From: Terriglobia bacterium
GTDB taxonomy: Bacteria; Acidobacteriota; Vicinamibacteria; Vicinamibacterales; CAVVIG01
Reading direction: 5' to 3'
Assembly (NCBI GenBank): GCA_020073005.1
Contig: JAIQFX010000071.1
Coordinates: 1-46,793, forward strand
DNA length: 46,793 nucleotides
The position numbers and the translations under genes are program-made. Positions 7,378 to 15,956 of this stretch are shown here, piece by piece. The notes below the pieces were generated by a model that made no database searches, was not told the DNA's origin, and saw only the letters and a program-made list of their open reading frames with translations. The stretch's first letter is position 1, and every line of letters starts with the position of its first letter.

Positions 7378-8120
7378 TACCTTCCTAGCGCCAGCCTCTG
7401 CGCCAGGACCTCGGGTAAGCCCGCTTTGATCACCTTCGCCTGCGCCTCTTCGACCGGATAGCTCAAGCGGAACAACTCGACCTTGCGTTGCGTGGTGTCG
7501 GCGATCGCGTACGCCGCGCGCGCATCGCCGTCCCTCGGCTGTCCGACCGATCCCGGGTTCACAAGATATTTCGAGCCGTTCTTCATCCGCAGTTCGGTCA
7601 CCGGCGCCGCCGACGGACCGATGCTGTCGAAGCCCTCGGCCGAGAGCTCGAACGTGATGGGGTAGTGCGTGTGGCCGAAGAGGCAGAGCGGGCGCGACGA
7701 GAGCTTGAGCGCGCGGACCGCGTCCAGCTCGTCGAAGATGTAGGCGTCCTCGTCGAACGGCGATCCGTGGCAGATCTGGATCACCTCGTCCACGTCGATC
7801 GGCCCCAGCGGCAGGTCGGCGAGCCAGGTCCGGTGCTCCGGCGTCAGGACGTCGAGCGTCCAGCGCGCGGCGCTTCGCGCGACGGAATTGAACCCCTCGG
7901 CCTGTTCCAGGCCGCACGCGACCTTGTCGTGGTTGCCGCGCACGATGGCCAGCGGCGTGAGCCCCTGCACGCGCTCGATGACGGCGTTGGGATCGGCGCC
8001 GTAGCCGACGAGGTCGCCGAGGACGAGCGTCTGGTCGTACGTGCGCCGCTTGGCGTCGGCCAGGCACACGTCGAGGGCTTCGAGGTTCGCGTGAATGTCG
8101 GTGAGGATCAGATACCGCAA
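7377..8120 (-). CDS. Metallophosphoesterase (calcineurin-like phosphatase)
   Basis: The 247-residue protein carries the full binuclear metal set of the family: LTDIHANLEA (D-x-H), LGDLVGYG (GD), RGNHDK (GNHD) and FGHTHYPI (GHTH), followed by NPGSVGQPRD. Family members are phosphodiesterases or phosphatases of the YfcE/diadenosine tetraphosphatase kind; the substrate cannot be told from sequence. Translation starts at TTG directly after the aroK stop, so it is the third gene of an aroA-aroK operon. Its C-terminus meets the ccm operon end to end. Confidence 0.85.
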   Translation of the reverse strand: MRYLILTDIHANLEALDVCLADAKRRTYDQTLVLGDLVGYGADPNAVIERVQGLTPLAIVRGNHDKVACGLEQAEGFNSVARSAARWTLDVLTPEHRTWLADLPLGPIDVDEVIQICHGSPFDEDAYIFDELDAVRALKLSSRPLCLFGHTHYPITFELSAEGFDSIGPSAAPVTELRMKNGSKYLVNPGSVGQPRDGDARAAYAIADTTQRKVELFRLSYPVEEAQAKVIKAGLPEVLAQRLALGR

Positions 8121-8621
8121 CTATCCCTCCAGCCAATCGACCAGTTGCTCGACCAGGGCGTCGACCCCGGCGCGCGAGGCATCCAGCCGGACGTGGGCCT
8201 GCCCGTACGCCGCGCGCCGCTGATGATACAGGCGTTCGAAGCCGGCGCGATCGGCGGCGAGCGGGCGCCGGCCGTCGGCGGGCACGCGCGCGATCAGGCG
8301 CTCCAGGGGGACGTCCAGCCAGACCGATGCGCCGTCGCCGTTGATGGCGGCGCGGTTCTGGGGATCGACAAAAGTCCCGCCGCCGGTCGCGACGACGAGG
8401 TGGCGCGGCGCCAGTTGCTCGAACAGCACCGCGCGCTCCACGGCCCTGAAATACGGCTCGCCCTGCTTCGCGAAGATATCCGCGACGGGCATGTGCTCGC
8501 GCTGTTCGATCAACTCGTCGATGTCGACGGCCTGCCACCCGAGGCGGCGGGCCAGCGCCCGCGCCAGCGTGGTCTTGCCGGCCGCCATGAACCCGACGAG
8601 GTAGATCTTGTCGGCCTTCAC
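8121..8621 (-). CDS. aroK: Shikimate kinase
   Basis: The 166-residue protein phosphorylates shikimate at O3, step five of the shikimate pathway. Visible are the P-loop GFMAAGKTT (about 10-18), the substrate Asp in DIDELIEQR, the GGGT loop (VVATGGGTFVD) and the lid Arg region (DGRRPL). Length is normal. The GTG start overlaps the stop of aroA by 4 bases (GTGA). Its product is followed in the pathway by the aroA enzyme encoded just upstream. Confidence 0.93.
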   Translation of the reverse strand: MKADKIYLVGFMAAGKTTLARALARRLGWQAVDIDELIEQREHMPVADIFAKQGEPYFRAVERAVLFEQLAPRHLVVATGGGTFVDPQNRAAINGDGASVWLDVPLERLIARVPADGRRPLAADRAGFERLYHQRRAAYGQAHVRLDASRAGVDALVEQLVDWLEG

Positions 8622-9919
8622 CGGACGAGTCGGTCGAGCGTCTCGAAAAAGCCGGGATAGGAAATGCCGACCGCATCCGCGCCGTCGATCCGGGACGGCG
8701 TCTCGGCGCCGAGCGCCGCGATCGCGAACGCCATCGCCATCCGGTGATCGCCGCGCGCGTCGGCGACGCCGCCGCGCGGCCGGCCCATGCCCGACGCCGG
8801 TCCGCGGACGACGAAGCCGTCGGCGCGTTCGTCGGCGTCGATCCCCAGCGCGCGCAATCCCGCGACGAGCGCGGCGATGCGGTCGCTTTCCTTGACGCGC
8901 AGCTCGCTCGCGCCGCGGACGCTGACCTCGCCGCCGTGCGCCGCGAGGGCCGCGATCGCCGGCAACTCGTCGATGAGGCCCGGCACCTCAATCGGAGCGA
9001 TCTCGAGCGATCCCGTGCGGTCGTGCTCGACGGTGACGACGCCGCGCGGCTCGCCGGCTTCGGTCGCCGTCACGTCGACCTGGACGCGTGCGCCGAACCG
9101 CCGCAGCACGTCGAGCAGCGCCGAGCGCGACGGATTCAGCCCGACGTCTTCGACGATCACGTGTGAGCCGGGCAGCGCCGCCGCCGCGACGAGCCAGAAC
9201 GCCGCGGACGAGAAGTCGCCTGGAATCGTCAGCGTCTGCGCGCTGAGCCGCTGGCCGCCGGACACCGACACCGCGAGTCCGTCCACGCCGACCGTGCCCC
9301 CAAACGCGCGCAGCGCCCGTTCGGTGTGATCGCGCGTCGCCGCGGGCTCGACGACCGTCGTCGTGCCGTCGGCGTGCAAACCGGCGAGCAGAACGGCGCT
9401 CTTCACCTGAGCGCTCGGGGTCTCGGGGCGATGCTCGATCGCGCGCAGCGGGCCGCCATGCACGACGAGCGGGGGATGGCCGTCGGTCGCCTCGATGCGG
9501 GCGCCCATGCGCTCGAGCGGGGCGATCACGCGCCGCATCGGGCGCCGTGAAAGGGACGCGTCGCCGACGAGCGTGCTCGTGAACGCGTGCCCGGCCAGCA
9601 CGCCGGCCAGAAGTCGCAGCGTCGTGCCGGAATTCCCGGCGTCGAGCGGGCCGTCGGGCGAACGGAGTTGTCCGAATCCTCGTCCCACTACAACTACGGC
9701 GCGTGCCGGCCCCTCCGTAATCTCGACACCAAGGTGACGCAGACACGCCAGCGTCGACCGGCAGTCGGCGCCGGGGGCGAAATTGGTGAACGACGACCGG
9801 CCGTCCGCGAGCGCCGCCAGCAACGCGTACCGGTGCGCGATCGACTTGTCGCCGGGGACACGCAGGCGGCCGCGAAGCCGCCGGGCGGGCGTGATGGTGG
9901 CGGCGGACGTCAGAGGCAT
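8618..9919 (-). CDS. aroA: 3-phosphoshikimate 1-carboxyvinyltransferase (EPSP synthase)
   Basis: The 433-residue enzyme joins shikimate-3-phosphate and phosphoenolpyruvate. Motifs include VPGDKSIAHR near residue 22, LDAGNSGTTLRLLAG, DASLSRRPM, the catalytic Asp/Glu in GLIDELPAIAA, KESDRIAAL and GDHRMAMAFA. All are as expected for an active enzyme. It is the first gene of the minus-strand operon aroA-aroK-phosphoesterase and is divergent from the 10042 gene, with a 122-base shared upstream region. Confidence 0.94.
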   Translation of the reverse strand: MPLTSAATITPARRLRGRLRVPGDKSIAHRYALLAALADGRSSFTNFAPGADCRSTLACLRHLGVEITEGPARAVVVVGRGFGQLRSPDGPLDAGNSGTTLRLLAGVLAGHAFTSTLVGDASLSRRPMRRVIAPLERMGARIEATDGHPPLVVHGGPLRAIEHRPETPSAQVKSAVLLAGLHADGTTTVVEPAATRDHTERALRAFGGTVGVDGLAVSVSGGQRLSAQTLTIPGDFSSAAFWLVAAAALPGSHVIVEDVGLNPSRSALLDVLRRFGARVQVDVTATEAGEPRGVVTVEHDRTGSLEIAPIEVPGLIDELPAIAALAAHGGEVSVRGASELRVKESDRIAALVAGLRALGIDADERADGFVVRGPASGMGRPRGGVADARGDHRMAMAFAIAALGAETPSRIDGADAVGISYPGFFETLDRLVR

Positions 9920-9962
9920 GAAGAGATGATCTTACGCGACCTGCGGCGGTTTTCCGCCTGCC

Positions 9963-9991
9963 TTGACGTCATGCAACAGATGGTATTTACT
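9963..9991 (+). promoter_or_regulatory. Possible sigma-70-type promoter for the 10042 gene
   Basis: TTGACG (9963-9968) and TTTACT (9986-9991) are spaced by 17 bases in the divergent region between aroA and the anti-sigma kinase gene. The -35 matches consensus in 5 of 6 positions, the -10 in 4 of 6. This is pattern matching only. Confidence 0.4.
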
Positions 9992-10041
9992 CGCGTCGCG
10001 GCCAGCACGGCGCGCCCGCGCGCCGCGCGGCCCAGGAGATC

Positions 10042-10497
10042 ATGGCGGTCAACGGCACACAGCTGATTCGACTCGAGTTCACCAGCGCGTTCGAGATGCT
10101 GGACTTCGTCCAGGTCGTGAGCGATCACCTGGCGCGCAGCGTGGGGCTCGACGAAGATTCGCTGCACTGGGTCAGCGTCGCCATCCGCGAATCGGTCATC
10201 AACGCCATCAAGCACGGCAACCGCAACGACGCCAGCAAGCGCGTCTTCGTCGAGTTTCAGACGGCCGCGCCATCGAATGTCCCGGAACTGGCGATTCGCG
10301 TGCGCGACCAGGGCGAAGGGTTCGACCCCGAGGTCGTCGCCAATCCGCTCGCGCCGGAAAACCTGCTGAAGTCCAGCGGCCGCGGCATCTTCCTGATTCG
10401 CAACTTCATGGACGACGTGCAGCTGCAGCGCGCGCCGGAAGGCGGGATGGAAATCCGCATGGTCAAGCGCGTGCAGCCCGCCGGCGACGCCGCCTGA
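10042..10497 (+). CDS. RsbW-like anti-sigma factor / serine-threonine kinase
   Basis: The 151-residue protein is a stand-alone GHKL (HATPase_c) domain. The N box is ESVINAIKHGN, the G1 box DQGEGFDP and the G2 box SSGRGIFLIRNFMDDV. Such proteins bind an alternative sigma factor or phosphorylate an STAS-domain antagonist. Neither a sigma factor nor an antagonist gene lies next to it, so the partner is encoded elsewhere. AGGAG lies a few bases before the ATG. It precedes the inositol monophosphatase gene by 11 bases and may be cotranscribed with it. Confidence 0.85.
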   Translation: MAVNGTQLIRLEFTSAFEMLDFVQVVSDHLARSVGLDEDSLHWVSVAIRESVINAIKHGNRNDASKRVFVEFQTAAPSNVPELAIRVRDQGEGFDPEVVANPLAPENLLKSSGRGIFLIRNFMDDVQLQRAPEGGMEIRMVKRVQPAGDAA

Positions 10498-10508
10498 CGA
10501 AGACCTGA

Positions 10509-11318
10509 GTGCCCCCTCGTCCGATCTTCCTGACGACCGCCATCGAAGCCGTCGTGCGCGCTGGCGACATGCAGATGGCCGGCCTGGGCACGGCCCTGCA
10601 GGTGGACAAGAAAGGCACCATCGATCTCGTCACCGAGGTCGACCTCGCCGTCGAGCGCATGTTCCGCGAGATGATCGGCGCGCGGTTTCCCGACCATCAG
10701 ATCCTGGCCGAAGAGATGGGCGGCGCGGCGAGCGCGCCGCCGGGCCCGTGCTGGGTCTTCGATCCCGTGGACGGAACGACGAACTTCGCGCACGGTCTGC
10801 CGATTTTCTGCGCCTCGCTCGCGCTGGAGATCGACGGCGTCGCCGAGGTGGCCGCCGTCTACGATCCCAATCGCCGCGAGCTGTTCACCGCCGAGCGGGG
10901 CCGCGGGGCATTTCTCAACGGCGTCCCGCTGCACGTGTCGTCGGCGGAACAACTGGTCGACGCGATGCTCGTCACCGGATTCCCGTACGACGTGCACGCG
11001 CGCGTCGACGAGATTGTCGGCCTGTTCGGCAGGTTCGTCGGCCGTGCCCGCGCCGTGCGACGTCTGGGATCGGCAGCGATCGATTTGTGCTGGGTGGCGG
11101 CCGGTCGCATGGACGGATTCTGGGAGAGCGATCTGAAGCCGTGGGACATCGCGGGCGGCGCGCTCATCGTCGCGGAAGCGGGCGGCCGCGTGACGACGCT
11201 CACCGGCACGCCGTTCACGTCGCGCGGCGGCCACATCCTGGCCACAAACGGACACCTCCACGACGCGATGCTCGACGTGATTCGGGATTACCGGAGCACG
11301 TGGGACCAGGCGCACTGA
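10509..11318 (+). CDS. Inositol monophosphatase family protein (SuhB-like)
   Basis: The 269-residue protein starts at GTG. It shows the metal-binding motifs of the Li-sensitive phosphatase superfamily: Glu in LAEEMGG, DPVDGTTNFAHG (about 84-95) and the C-terminal WDIAGGALIVAEAGG. It would hydrolyse inositol-1-phosphate or a related sugar phosphate with Mg2+. Members such as SuhB also act on rRNA transcription, and others on 3'-phosphoadenosine nucleotides, so the physiological substrate is open. Confidence 0.87.
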   Translation: MPPRPIFLTTAIEAVVRAGDMQMAGLGTALQVDKKGTIDLVTEVDLAVERMFREMIGARFPDHQILAEEMGGAASAPPGPCWVFDPVDGTTNFAHGLPIFCASLALEIDGVAEVAAVYDPNRRELFTAERGRGAFLNGVPLHVSSAEQLVDAMLVTGFPYDVHARVDEIVGLFGRFVGRARAVRRLGSAAIDLCWVAAGRMDGFWESDLKPWDIAGGALIVAEAGGRVTTLTGTPFTSRGGHILATNGHLHDAMLDVIRDYRSTWDQAH

Positions 11319-11444
11319 TCACTCATTTCTGGACGTTTTGACACCCGCGTGAGACACATCCGGGCGAACGCCGCTGATTTCGGGCGCTTTGCGGGCGTGT
11401 TTCTGGCATCGCTTCTGCTACAGCCAGCCATGAAGGAGCGCGCC

Positions 11445-12146
11445 ATGCGTCGACTATTGCCGTTTCTCGTCGTGGCCGGGATCGCAGTGCCCTCGGTCGC
11501 TTCCGCTCAACAGTGGGTGAGCCTCTACGTCGGCGGGTTCACGCCGCGCAGCGCGGACGCGCGGGGCGACACCGTCAACGGTCAGAGCAACGACGTCCTC
11601 GTCAACAACCTGGACTTCCTGTCGTTCAACATCAAGGACTTCAACGCGCCGACGATCGGCGGCGAGTATCTGGTCGGGCTCGGCGACCGGTTCGAAGGCG
11701 GACTTGGCGTCGGCCTCTACTCGCGGACCGTGCCCACGGTCTACAACGACTTCGTCAACGCCAACGGCAGCGAAATCACCCAGGACCTCAAGCTCCGGAT
11801 CATCCCGTTCACGGCGACGGTGCGCTTTCTGCCGATGGGGCGGCACAACGGCATCGAGCCGTACATCGGCGGCGGCGTGGGCGTGCTGAACTGGCGCTAC
11901 ACCGAGACCGGACAGTTCCTCGCCAACGACAATTCGATCTTCAGCGGCAACTTCGTCGGCTCGGGCACGGCCCGGGGCCCGGTTGTTCTCGGCGGCGTGC
12001 GTGTGCCAATCGCCGGCTGGGCGGTCGGCGGCGAAGTTCGTTATCAGTCGGCGGACGCGACGTTGCCGGCCGATCAAGGTTTCGCCGGCACGAAGATCGA
12101 TCTCGGCGGCTTCAACTACCTGCTGACCGTCAACTTCAAGTTCTGA
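11445..12146 (+). CDS. Outer membrane beta-barrel protein
   Basis: From the ATG at 11445 the product has 233 residues, with a clean signal peptide (MRRLLPFLVVAGIAVPSVAS, cleavage after ASA). This start is preferred because AAGGAG (11433-11438) lies 6 bases upstream; an in-frame ATG at 11430 would put the ribosome site inside the gene. The mature part alternates polar and hydrophobic residues and ends in Phe (LLTVNFKF), the usual mark of a barrel. It resembles small OmpW/OmpA-type porins; no ligand can be named. Its 3' end overlaps the convergent gene by 31 bases. Confidence 0.75.
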   Translation: MRRLLPFLVVAGIAVPSVASAQQWVSLYVGGFTPRSADARGDTVNGQSNDVLVNNLDFLSFNIKDFNAPTIGGEYLVGLGDRFEGGLGVGLYSRTVPTVYNDFVNANGSEITQDLKLRIIPFTATVRFLPMGRHNGIEPYIGGGVGVLNWRYTETGQFLANDNSIFSGNFVGSGTARGPVVLGGVRVPIAGWAVGGEVRYQSADATLPADQGFAGTKIDLGGFNYLLTVNFKF

Positions 12147-13456
12147 CGGCGGTAGAGCGCGAGTCCCGCGCCTTCGCAGACGCGCGAGTACCCACTGAGG
12201 AACTCCGGGTGCTCGCGCGATCGCTTCGCCAGCATGTCGCCGCCCTGCGCCTTTTCCTCGATGAGCACCCAGTCGGCGAACGGCTTCGGATCCGCGAGCG
12301 CGGCGAGCCAGAGATCGCCGTTGCCTTCGTGCAGGAAGTTGCGGATCGCGAAGCCCGAGTGCGACGCCTCCTGCATGTAATGGCCGAGCGACCCCATGCT
12401 CGCCATGATCTTCTCGCCGGACGCCGGCGACCCGAGGCACGCGGTCACGGTCGCGCGCACCGGACCGTTCGGCCGATCCCATTGCGCCTCGACGACCATC
12501 GGCGCCGACGCGTCGAGCGGGCGCAGTTCGTAAGCGACGAGGCCGAGAACGGCGACCGCGGCGGCGATGCGCACCGCACGCCACCGCGCGATCCCGGCGA
12601 GCACGCCCGCGCCCACGGCTTCCATCGCGATGAGCGGCACCATGTACCGGATGCGGAACGGATGGCCTTTCAGGAACGCGACCCATGGAATCGCCGCGGT
12701 GGACATCAGCGAGAGCGCGATCAGCGCGCGAGCTCGCTGCCGGCTGGCAACGCCGACGACGGCCACGATGGCCGCGCCCGCCGCGCCAGCGGCGAGCAGC
12801 GCCGTGCCGCTCAGCATCCGTGTGCCCCAGCCGATCTCGGCCGCTGACAGCAGCGGGTCGCCGAGCGACTTGTTTTCCGGAACGAAGAAGTCGCTGCCGA
12901 CGAACCATTCGCCGATCACGGCGCGGCTGAAGAAGCCAACGATTCGTGGGGCGGGCCTTTCAGGCCCGCCGGGGCGCGATCCCGCCATCAACAATCCGAC
13001 CGCGACCGTCGACAGCGCGAGCAGCAGCGGTTCCGTCATCGGCGTCGCCTGCAGATACAGAACGTTCGGATTCAATGCAAAGACGGCGGCGGCCGCGATC
13101 GCCGCGGCAGTCGATTCGGTGATGAGCAGCACGATCCATCCGATCGCGGCGGTGGCGGCCGCGAACGACGCAATCGAGATCGCGATGGCCGACGCGCCCG
13201 TGCGATAGAACAGATCGATCTGGACGGGCAGCGCGTTGAGAAGATGCGGCAGCGGCAACCAAACCGCACCGATCTGCTGCCAGCCCGGCGTGAGGCTGTC
13301 GAAGATGCGCCGCGCGACGACGAGATGTCCGCGCGCGTCGTAGTGACTCAGCGTCAGCCCGAGATTCGCGTAGTGCCATGCGACCGCCGCGCCGCCGATC
13401 GCCGCGACGATCGCGAGCAGGATCGGAACGGCGCGGCGCCCGGACGGTATAATCAC
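12116..13456 (-). CDS. GT-C-like polytopic membrane protein with repeat-encoded insert
   Basis: The 446-residue protein has a GT-C glycosyltransferase look: an N-terminal membrane helix, then an acidic luminal loop (LSHYDARGHLVVARRIFD) and IGAVWLPLPHLLNALP, followed by many helices. TPMTEPLLLALS is typical of family 39-like transferases. Immediately after this segment, SRPGGPERPAPRIVGF is encoded by a GC-rich palindrome (12950-12970). Comparable proteins as I recall them continue with a further membrane region containing an Arg-Tyr-Glu motif, which I do not see, so an internal deletion at the repeat is possible. A lipid-linked sugar donor is the likely substrate, by family. Confidence 0.6.
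   Translation of the reverse strand: MIIPSGRRAVPILLAIVAAIGGAAVAWHYANLGLTLSHYDARGHLVVARRIFDSLTPGWQQIGAVWLPLPHLLNALPVQIDLFYRTGASAIAISIASFAAATAAIGWIVLLITESTAAAIAAAAVFALNPNVLYLQATPMTEPLLLALSTVAVGLLMAGSRPGGPERPAPRIVGFFSRAVIGEWFVGSDFFVPENKSLGDPLLSAAEIGWGTRMLSGTALLAAGAAGAAIVAVVGVASRQRARALIALSLMSTAAIPWVAFLKGHPFRIRYMVPLIAMEAVGAGVLAGIARWRAVRIAAAVAVLGLVAYELRPLDASAPMVVEAQWDRPNGPVRATVTACLGSPASGEKIMASMGSLGHYMQEASHSGFAIRNFLHEGNGDLWLAALADPKPFADWVLIEEKAQGGDMLAKRSREHPEFLSGYSRVCEGAGLALYRRQNLKLTVSR
12946..12970. repeat. GC-rich palindrome inside the GT-C-like gene
   Basis: GGCGGGCC (12950-12957), loop TTTCA, GGCCCGCC (12963-12970) form a perfect 8-bp stem, preceded by GTGG. The design (GTGG plus a palindrome around TTTCAGG) parallels the GTCCGGC family elsewhere in the window. 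It is read in frame by the minus-strand gene. Confidence 0.7.
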
Positions 13457-13467
13457 CTGCTTATTCT

Positions 13468-14067
13468 ATGGGCAGTTTTGCGGACAGGCTGCGCGCGCTC
13501 GCGCTGGTGTGGGGCGCGCCGGGACTCTTCCTCGTCGCCTTCCTCGACTCCTCGTTCCTGTCGCTTCCCGAGATTGCGGACCTGCTGGTCGTCTACATGG
13601 TCACGCAGCAGCCGTCGAAGATGCTGTTGTACGCGGCTTGCGCCACGGTCGGCTCGATGGCGGGCTGTCTCATCATGTACTACCTCGGACGCAGGGGCGG
13701 TGAAATGCTCGTCCGGAAGCGGTTCGCCGGCTCGACCGTCGACCGCGCGATGCACGCGTTTCAACGCTATGGCGTGATGGCGGTGCTCGTCCCGTCGATT
13801 CTGCCGCCGCCCGCGCCGTTCAAAGTGTTCGTCGTCCTGGCCGGCGCGGCCGAGATCAGCGTCGGCAGTTTCCTGACGGCCATCGCCATCGGACGCGGCG
13901 CGCGCTATCTCGCCTTGGGCATCCTGGCGGTGAAGTACGGCGATCGCGCGATGGCCTACATGCGCGATCACGGCGTCGCCGCGTCGTTGATCGCCGTCGG
14001 CGTGCTGGTGGCCGGGTTCCTCGCGTACCTGGCGTGGAACCGATCGCGGCGTCGTCAGGCCCCGTGA
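13468..14067 (+). CDS. VTT/DedA-family membrane protein (YqaA-like)
   Basis: The 199-residue protein has four to five membrane segments, the re-entrant FLDSSFLSLPEIADLLVVYM region and the SILPPPAPFKVFVVLAGAAE segment typical of VTT-domain proteins. DedA/VTT proteins are linked to flipping of undecaprenyl phosphate or phospholipids in the inner membrane. The neighbouring membrane genes (GT-C-like and UPF0104-like) would fit a lipid-linked sugar or envelope role. The gene diverges from the 13456 start by 11 bases, so promoters must overlap. Confidence 0.75.
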   Translation: MGSFADRLRALALVWGAPGLFLVAFLDSSFLSLPEIADLLVVYMVTQQPSKMLLYAACATVGSMAGCLIMYYLGRRGGEMLVRKRFAGSTVDRAMHAFQRYGVMAVLVPSILPPPAPFKVFVVLAGAAEISVGSFLTAIAIGRGARYLALGILAVKYGDRAMAYMRDHGVAASLIAVGVLVAGFLAYLAWNRSRRRQAP

Positions 14068-14087
14068 GCCCCGTGAACCCCGTGAAC

Positions 14088-15092
14088 CTAGTGCGGCGTG
14101 TGAGCGTGGTGGTGCCGGCGGTGGTCGCGTGACACGTAGACGGCGGCGCCGCTGAGCGAAAAGAGCATGATGAGCGCCTGCGCGACGAGCGACATCGCGA
14201 TCGCCGCTTCCTTCGGCTGCCCGATGCCGATGAAGTAGATCGAGAACGTCGCCTCGCGCACGCCGAAGCCGCCGAACGAAATCGGCAGCATCTGCACGAC
14301 GAACGAGATGGGGACGATGACGCTCAGGTCCCACAGCCCGACGTCCAGCCGCAGCGCGTACGCCACCGCGAAGTAGAAGACGACCATCGTCGCCTGCACG
14401 AAGATCGCCGCGGCGAAGCACGCCATGATGGCTCCAGGGCTGTCGCGGAATCTCGCGAGCGCGTGCGTCAGCTTCTCGATGCGGCCGCCGACCCACTCCG
14501 CGTGGAAGATCGTGAGCGGGCGGAGAAGCCGGCTGAACGCGTGCGGCGCAAAGATCGCCGGGCCCGCGATCGCCACGCCCGCGATGAAGCCGGCCCACAG
14601 CCACGCCGGCCAGATCGGCATGACGCCGTGATGCGTCGCGACGGCGACGGTCGCGCCGATCGCGGCGACGAACACCAGCGCCATGAGCCCGAGTCCGCGG
14701 TCGACGAGCACGACCGTCGTCGCGAGCGTCTTCGAGCCCGCGCGCTTGGCCGTGTCGCTGATCCGGATCACGTCGCCGCCGATGTTGCTCGGCAGGAAAT
14801 TGTTGAAGAACGCGGCCACCAGCAGCGAGCCGAAGAGCGACCGTTTGCGGATGTGGACCTTCTGGGCCTCGAGCAGCAGGTACCAGCGCCAGGCCGTCGC
14901 GATCATGTTGATCGTGTACAGGCCGAGCGCGGCCGCGAGCCACGGCAGCGAGGCCCGCCGCGCGGTTTGCCACAGCGCCGACACGTCGACCCACGAGAAG
15001 AGCAGCGCAAGCAGCGCGATGCTGACTCCGAGCTTGAGGACGAGCATGCCGTAACGGCGCATGGGAGAAGTCGGGGCCGGAGCCGAGGACAT
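14088..15092 (-). CDS. LPG-synthase-like / UPF0104 flippase-type membrane protein
   Basis: The 334-residue protein has eight or so membrane helices and the family landmarks FFNNFLPSNIGGDVIRISDT, VLVDRGLGLMALVF and PISFGGFGVREATFSIYF. It corresponds to the N-terminal membrane domain of lysylphosphatidylglycerol synthase without the catalytic transferase domain. Such proteins occur in hopanoid, lipid and glycan export clusters; function is not settled. The stop lies 20 bases from the convergent VTT gene; the gap holds two tandem CCCCGTGAA repeats. Confidence 0.8.
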   Translation of the reverse strand: MSSAPAPTSPMRRYGMLVLKLGVSIALLALLFSWVDVSALWQTARRASLPWLAAALGLYTINMIATAWRWYLLLEAQKVHIRKRSLFGSLLVAAFFNNFLPSNIGGDVIRISDTAKRAGSKTLATTVVLVDRGLGLMALVFVAAIGATVAVATHHGVMPIWPAWLWAGFIAGVAIAGPAIFAPHAFSRLLRPLTIFHAEWVGGRIEKLTHALARFRDSPGAIMACFAAAIFVQATMVVFYFAVAYALRLDVGLWDLSVIVPISFVVQMLPISFGGFGVREATFSIYFIGIGQPKEAAIAMSLVAQALIMLFSLSGAAVYVSRDHRRHHHAHTPH

Positions 15093-15175
15093 CGCGGGAA
15101 CGGACGCGTCACTGTACTACGGTTTCATGCGAAAATCACCGGGACAGTGCCCACCCTGACACTCGCCAAGGCGCA

Positions 15176-15937
15176 ATGCCGGAGGTGAATCCCGCGCTGC
15201 GGGGTGCGCTCGACGATCGCCGGCTGTCAGGGCCCATCGGCGATCTGGTGGCGGGCACGCAGGACCGCGTGCTGGCCAATTTCGCCGGACGGATTCACGA
15301 GCGCGACATTCTCGCGGTCGGGGGCGGCAGCGAACGCGCGGCGCTGCTGTTCGCGCACGGCGGCGCGAAGGTGACCGCGGTCGAGCCGTCCGAGACGACG
15401 CTCAACCGGCTGCGCCACCGCGCGGCGGCCGAGCTCGTCAAGATCGAATTCCGCCTCGGCGATCCCCGCGCGCTCAGCCTGCCCGATCGCAGTTTCGACA
15501 TCGCCGTCGGCCTTCGACTCCTGATGCACACGCCGGAGTGGCGCAGGTATGTGTCGGAGCTGTGCCGGGTCGCCGAGCGTCTCGTCGTCCTCGACTATTT
15601 TCCTGTCATGAGCGTCTCGCTGCCGGGGGCGATGGTGCGTCGCGTCACGCGCACGCTGGGCGGGCGGTCTGCGACGTATCGAGTCGTCAGGCACGCGGCG
15701 ATTGTTGAAGCGCTGGACCAATCGGGGTTCAGCGTGCGCTCGGTGCACCGGCAGTTCGTGCTGCCCTACGTCCTGCATCGCGCGATCGGGTCGCGCCGTT
15801 TCACAATCAAGTCGGAAAGGATGCTGGACCACCTGGGGCTGCTCAAGCTGCTGGGGACGCCGGTCACGCTCGTCGCGGAACGGAGCGCGTCGTTGAACGA
15901 GCCGCCGGCCGATGGGGCGGCCTGGAGGCGGCATTGA
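15176..15937 (+). CDS. Class I SAM-dependent methyltransferase
   Basis: The 253-residue protein has a Rossmann methyltransferase core: motif I ILAVGGGSERAALLFAHGG (about 44-62), acidic residue in VTAVEPSETT, motif at LGDPRALSLPDRSFD and motif IV-like VGLRLLMHTP. Motif I has GGGS in place of the commoner GxGxG, which is a mild deviation. The C-terminal half (SVHRQFVLPYVLHRAIGSRR) is of the kind seen in small-molecule or lipid methyltransferases. No substrate can be assigned. It ends 19 bases before ttcA. Confidence 0.75.
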   Translation: MPEVNPALRGALDDRRLSGPIGDLVAGTQDRVLANFAGRIHERDILAVGGGSERAALLFAHGGAKVTAVEPSETTLNRLRHRAAAELVKIEFRLGDPRALSLPDRSFDIAVGLRLLMHTPEWRRYVSELCRVAERLVVLDYFPVMSVSLPGAMVRRVTRTLGGRSATYRVVRHAAIVEALDQSGFSVRSVHRQFVLPYVLHRAIGSRRFTIKSERMLDHLGLLKLLGTPVTLVAERSASLNEPPADGAAWRRH

Positions 15938-15956
15938 TCGTCTAAGATCAAAACGT

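Noticed and set aside
11337-11370. TTGACA upstream of the beta-barrel gene
   Set aside because: The sequence at the expected -10 distance is CGGGCG-like, so the promoter is not supported.
11513-12847. Long plus-strand frame across the beta-barrel gene and the opposite GT-C-like gene
   Set aside because: It reads both real genes out of frame and gives Arg-rich low-complexity sequence without motifs.
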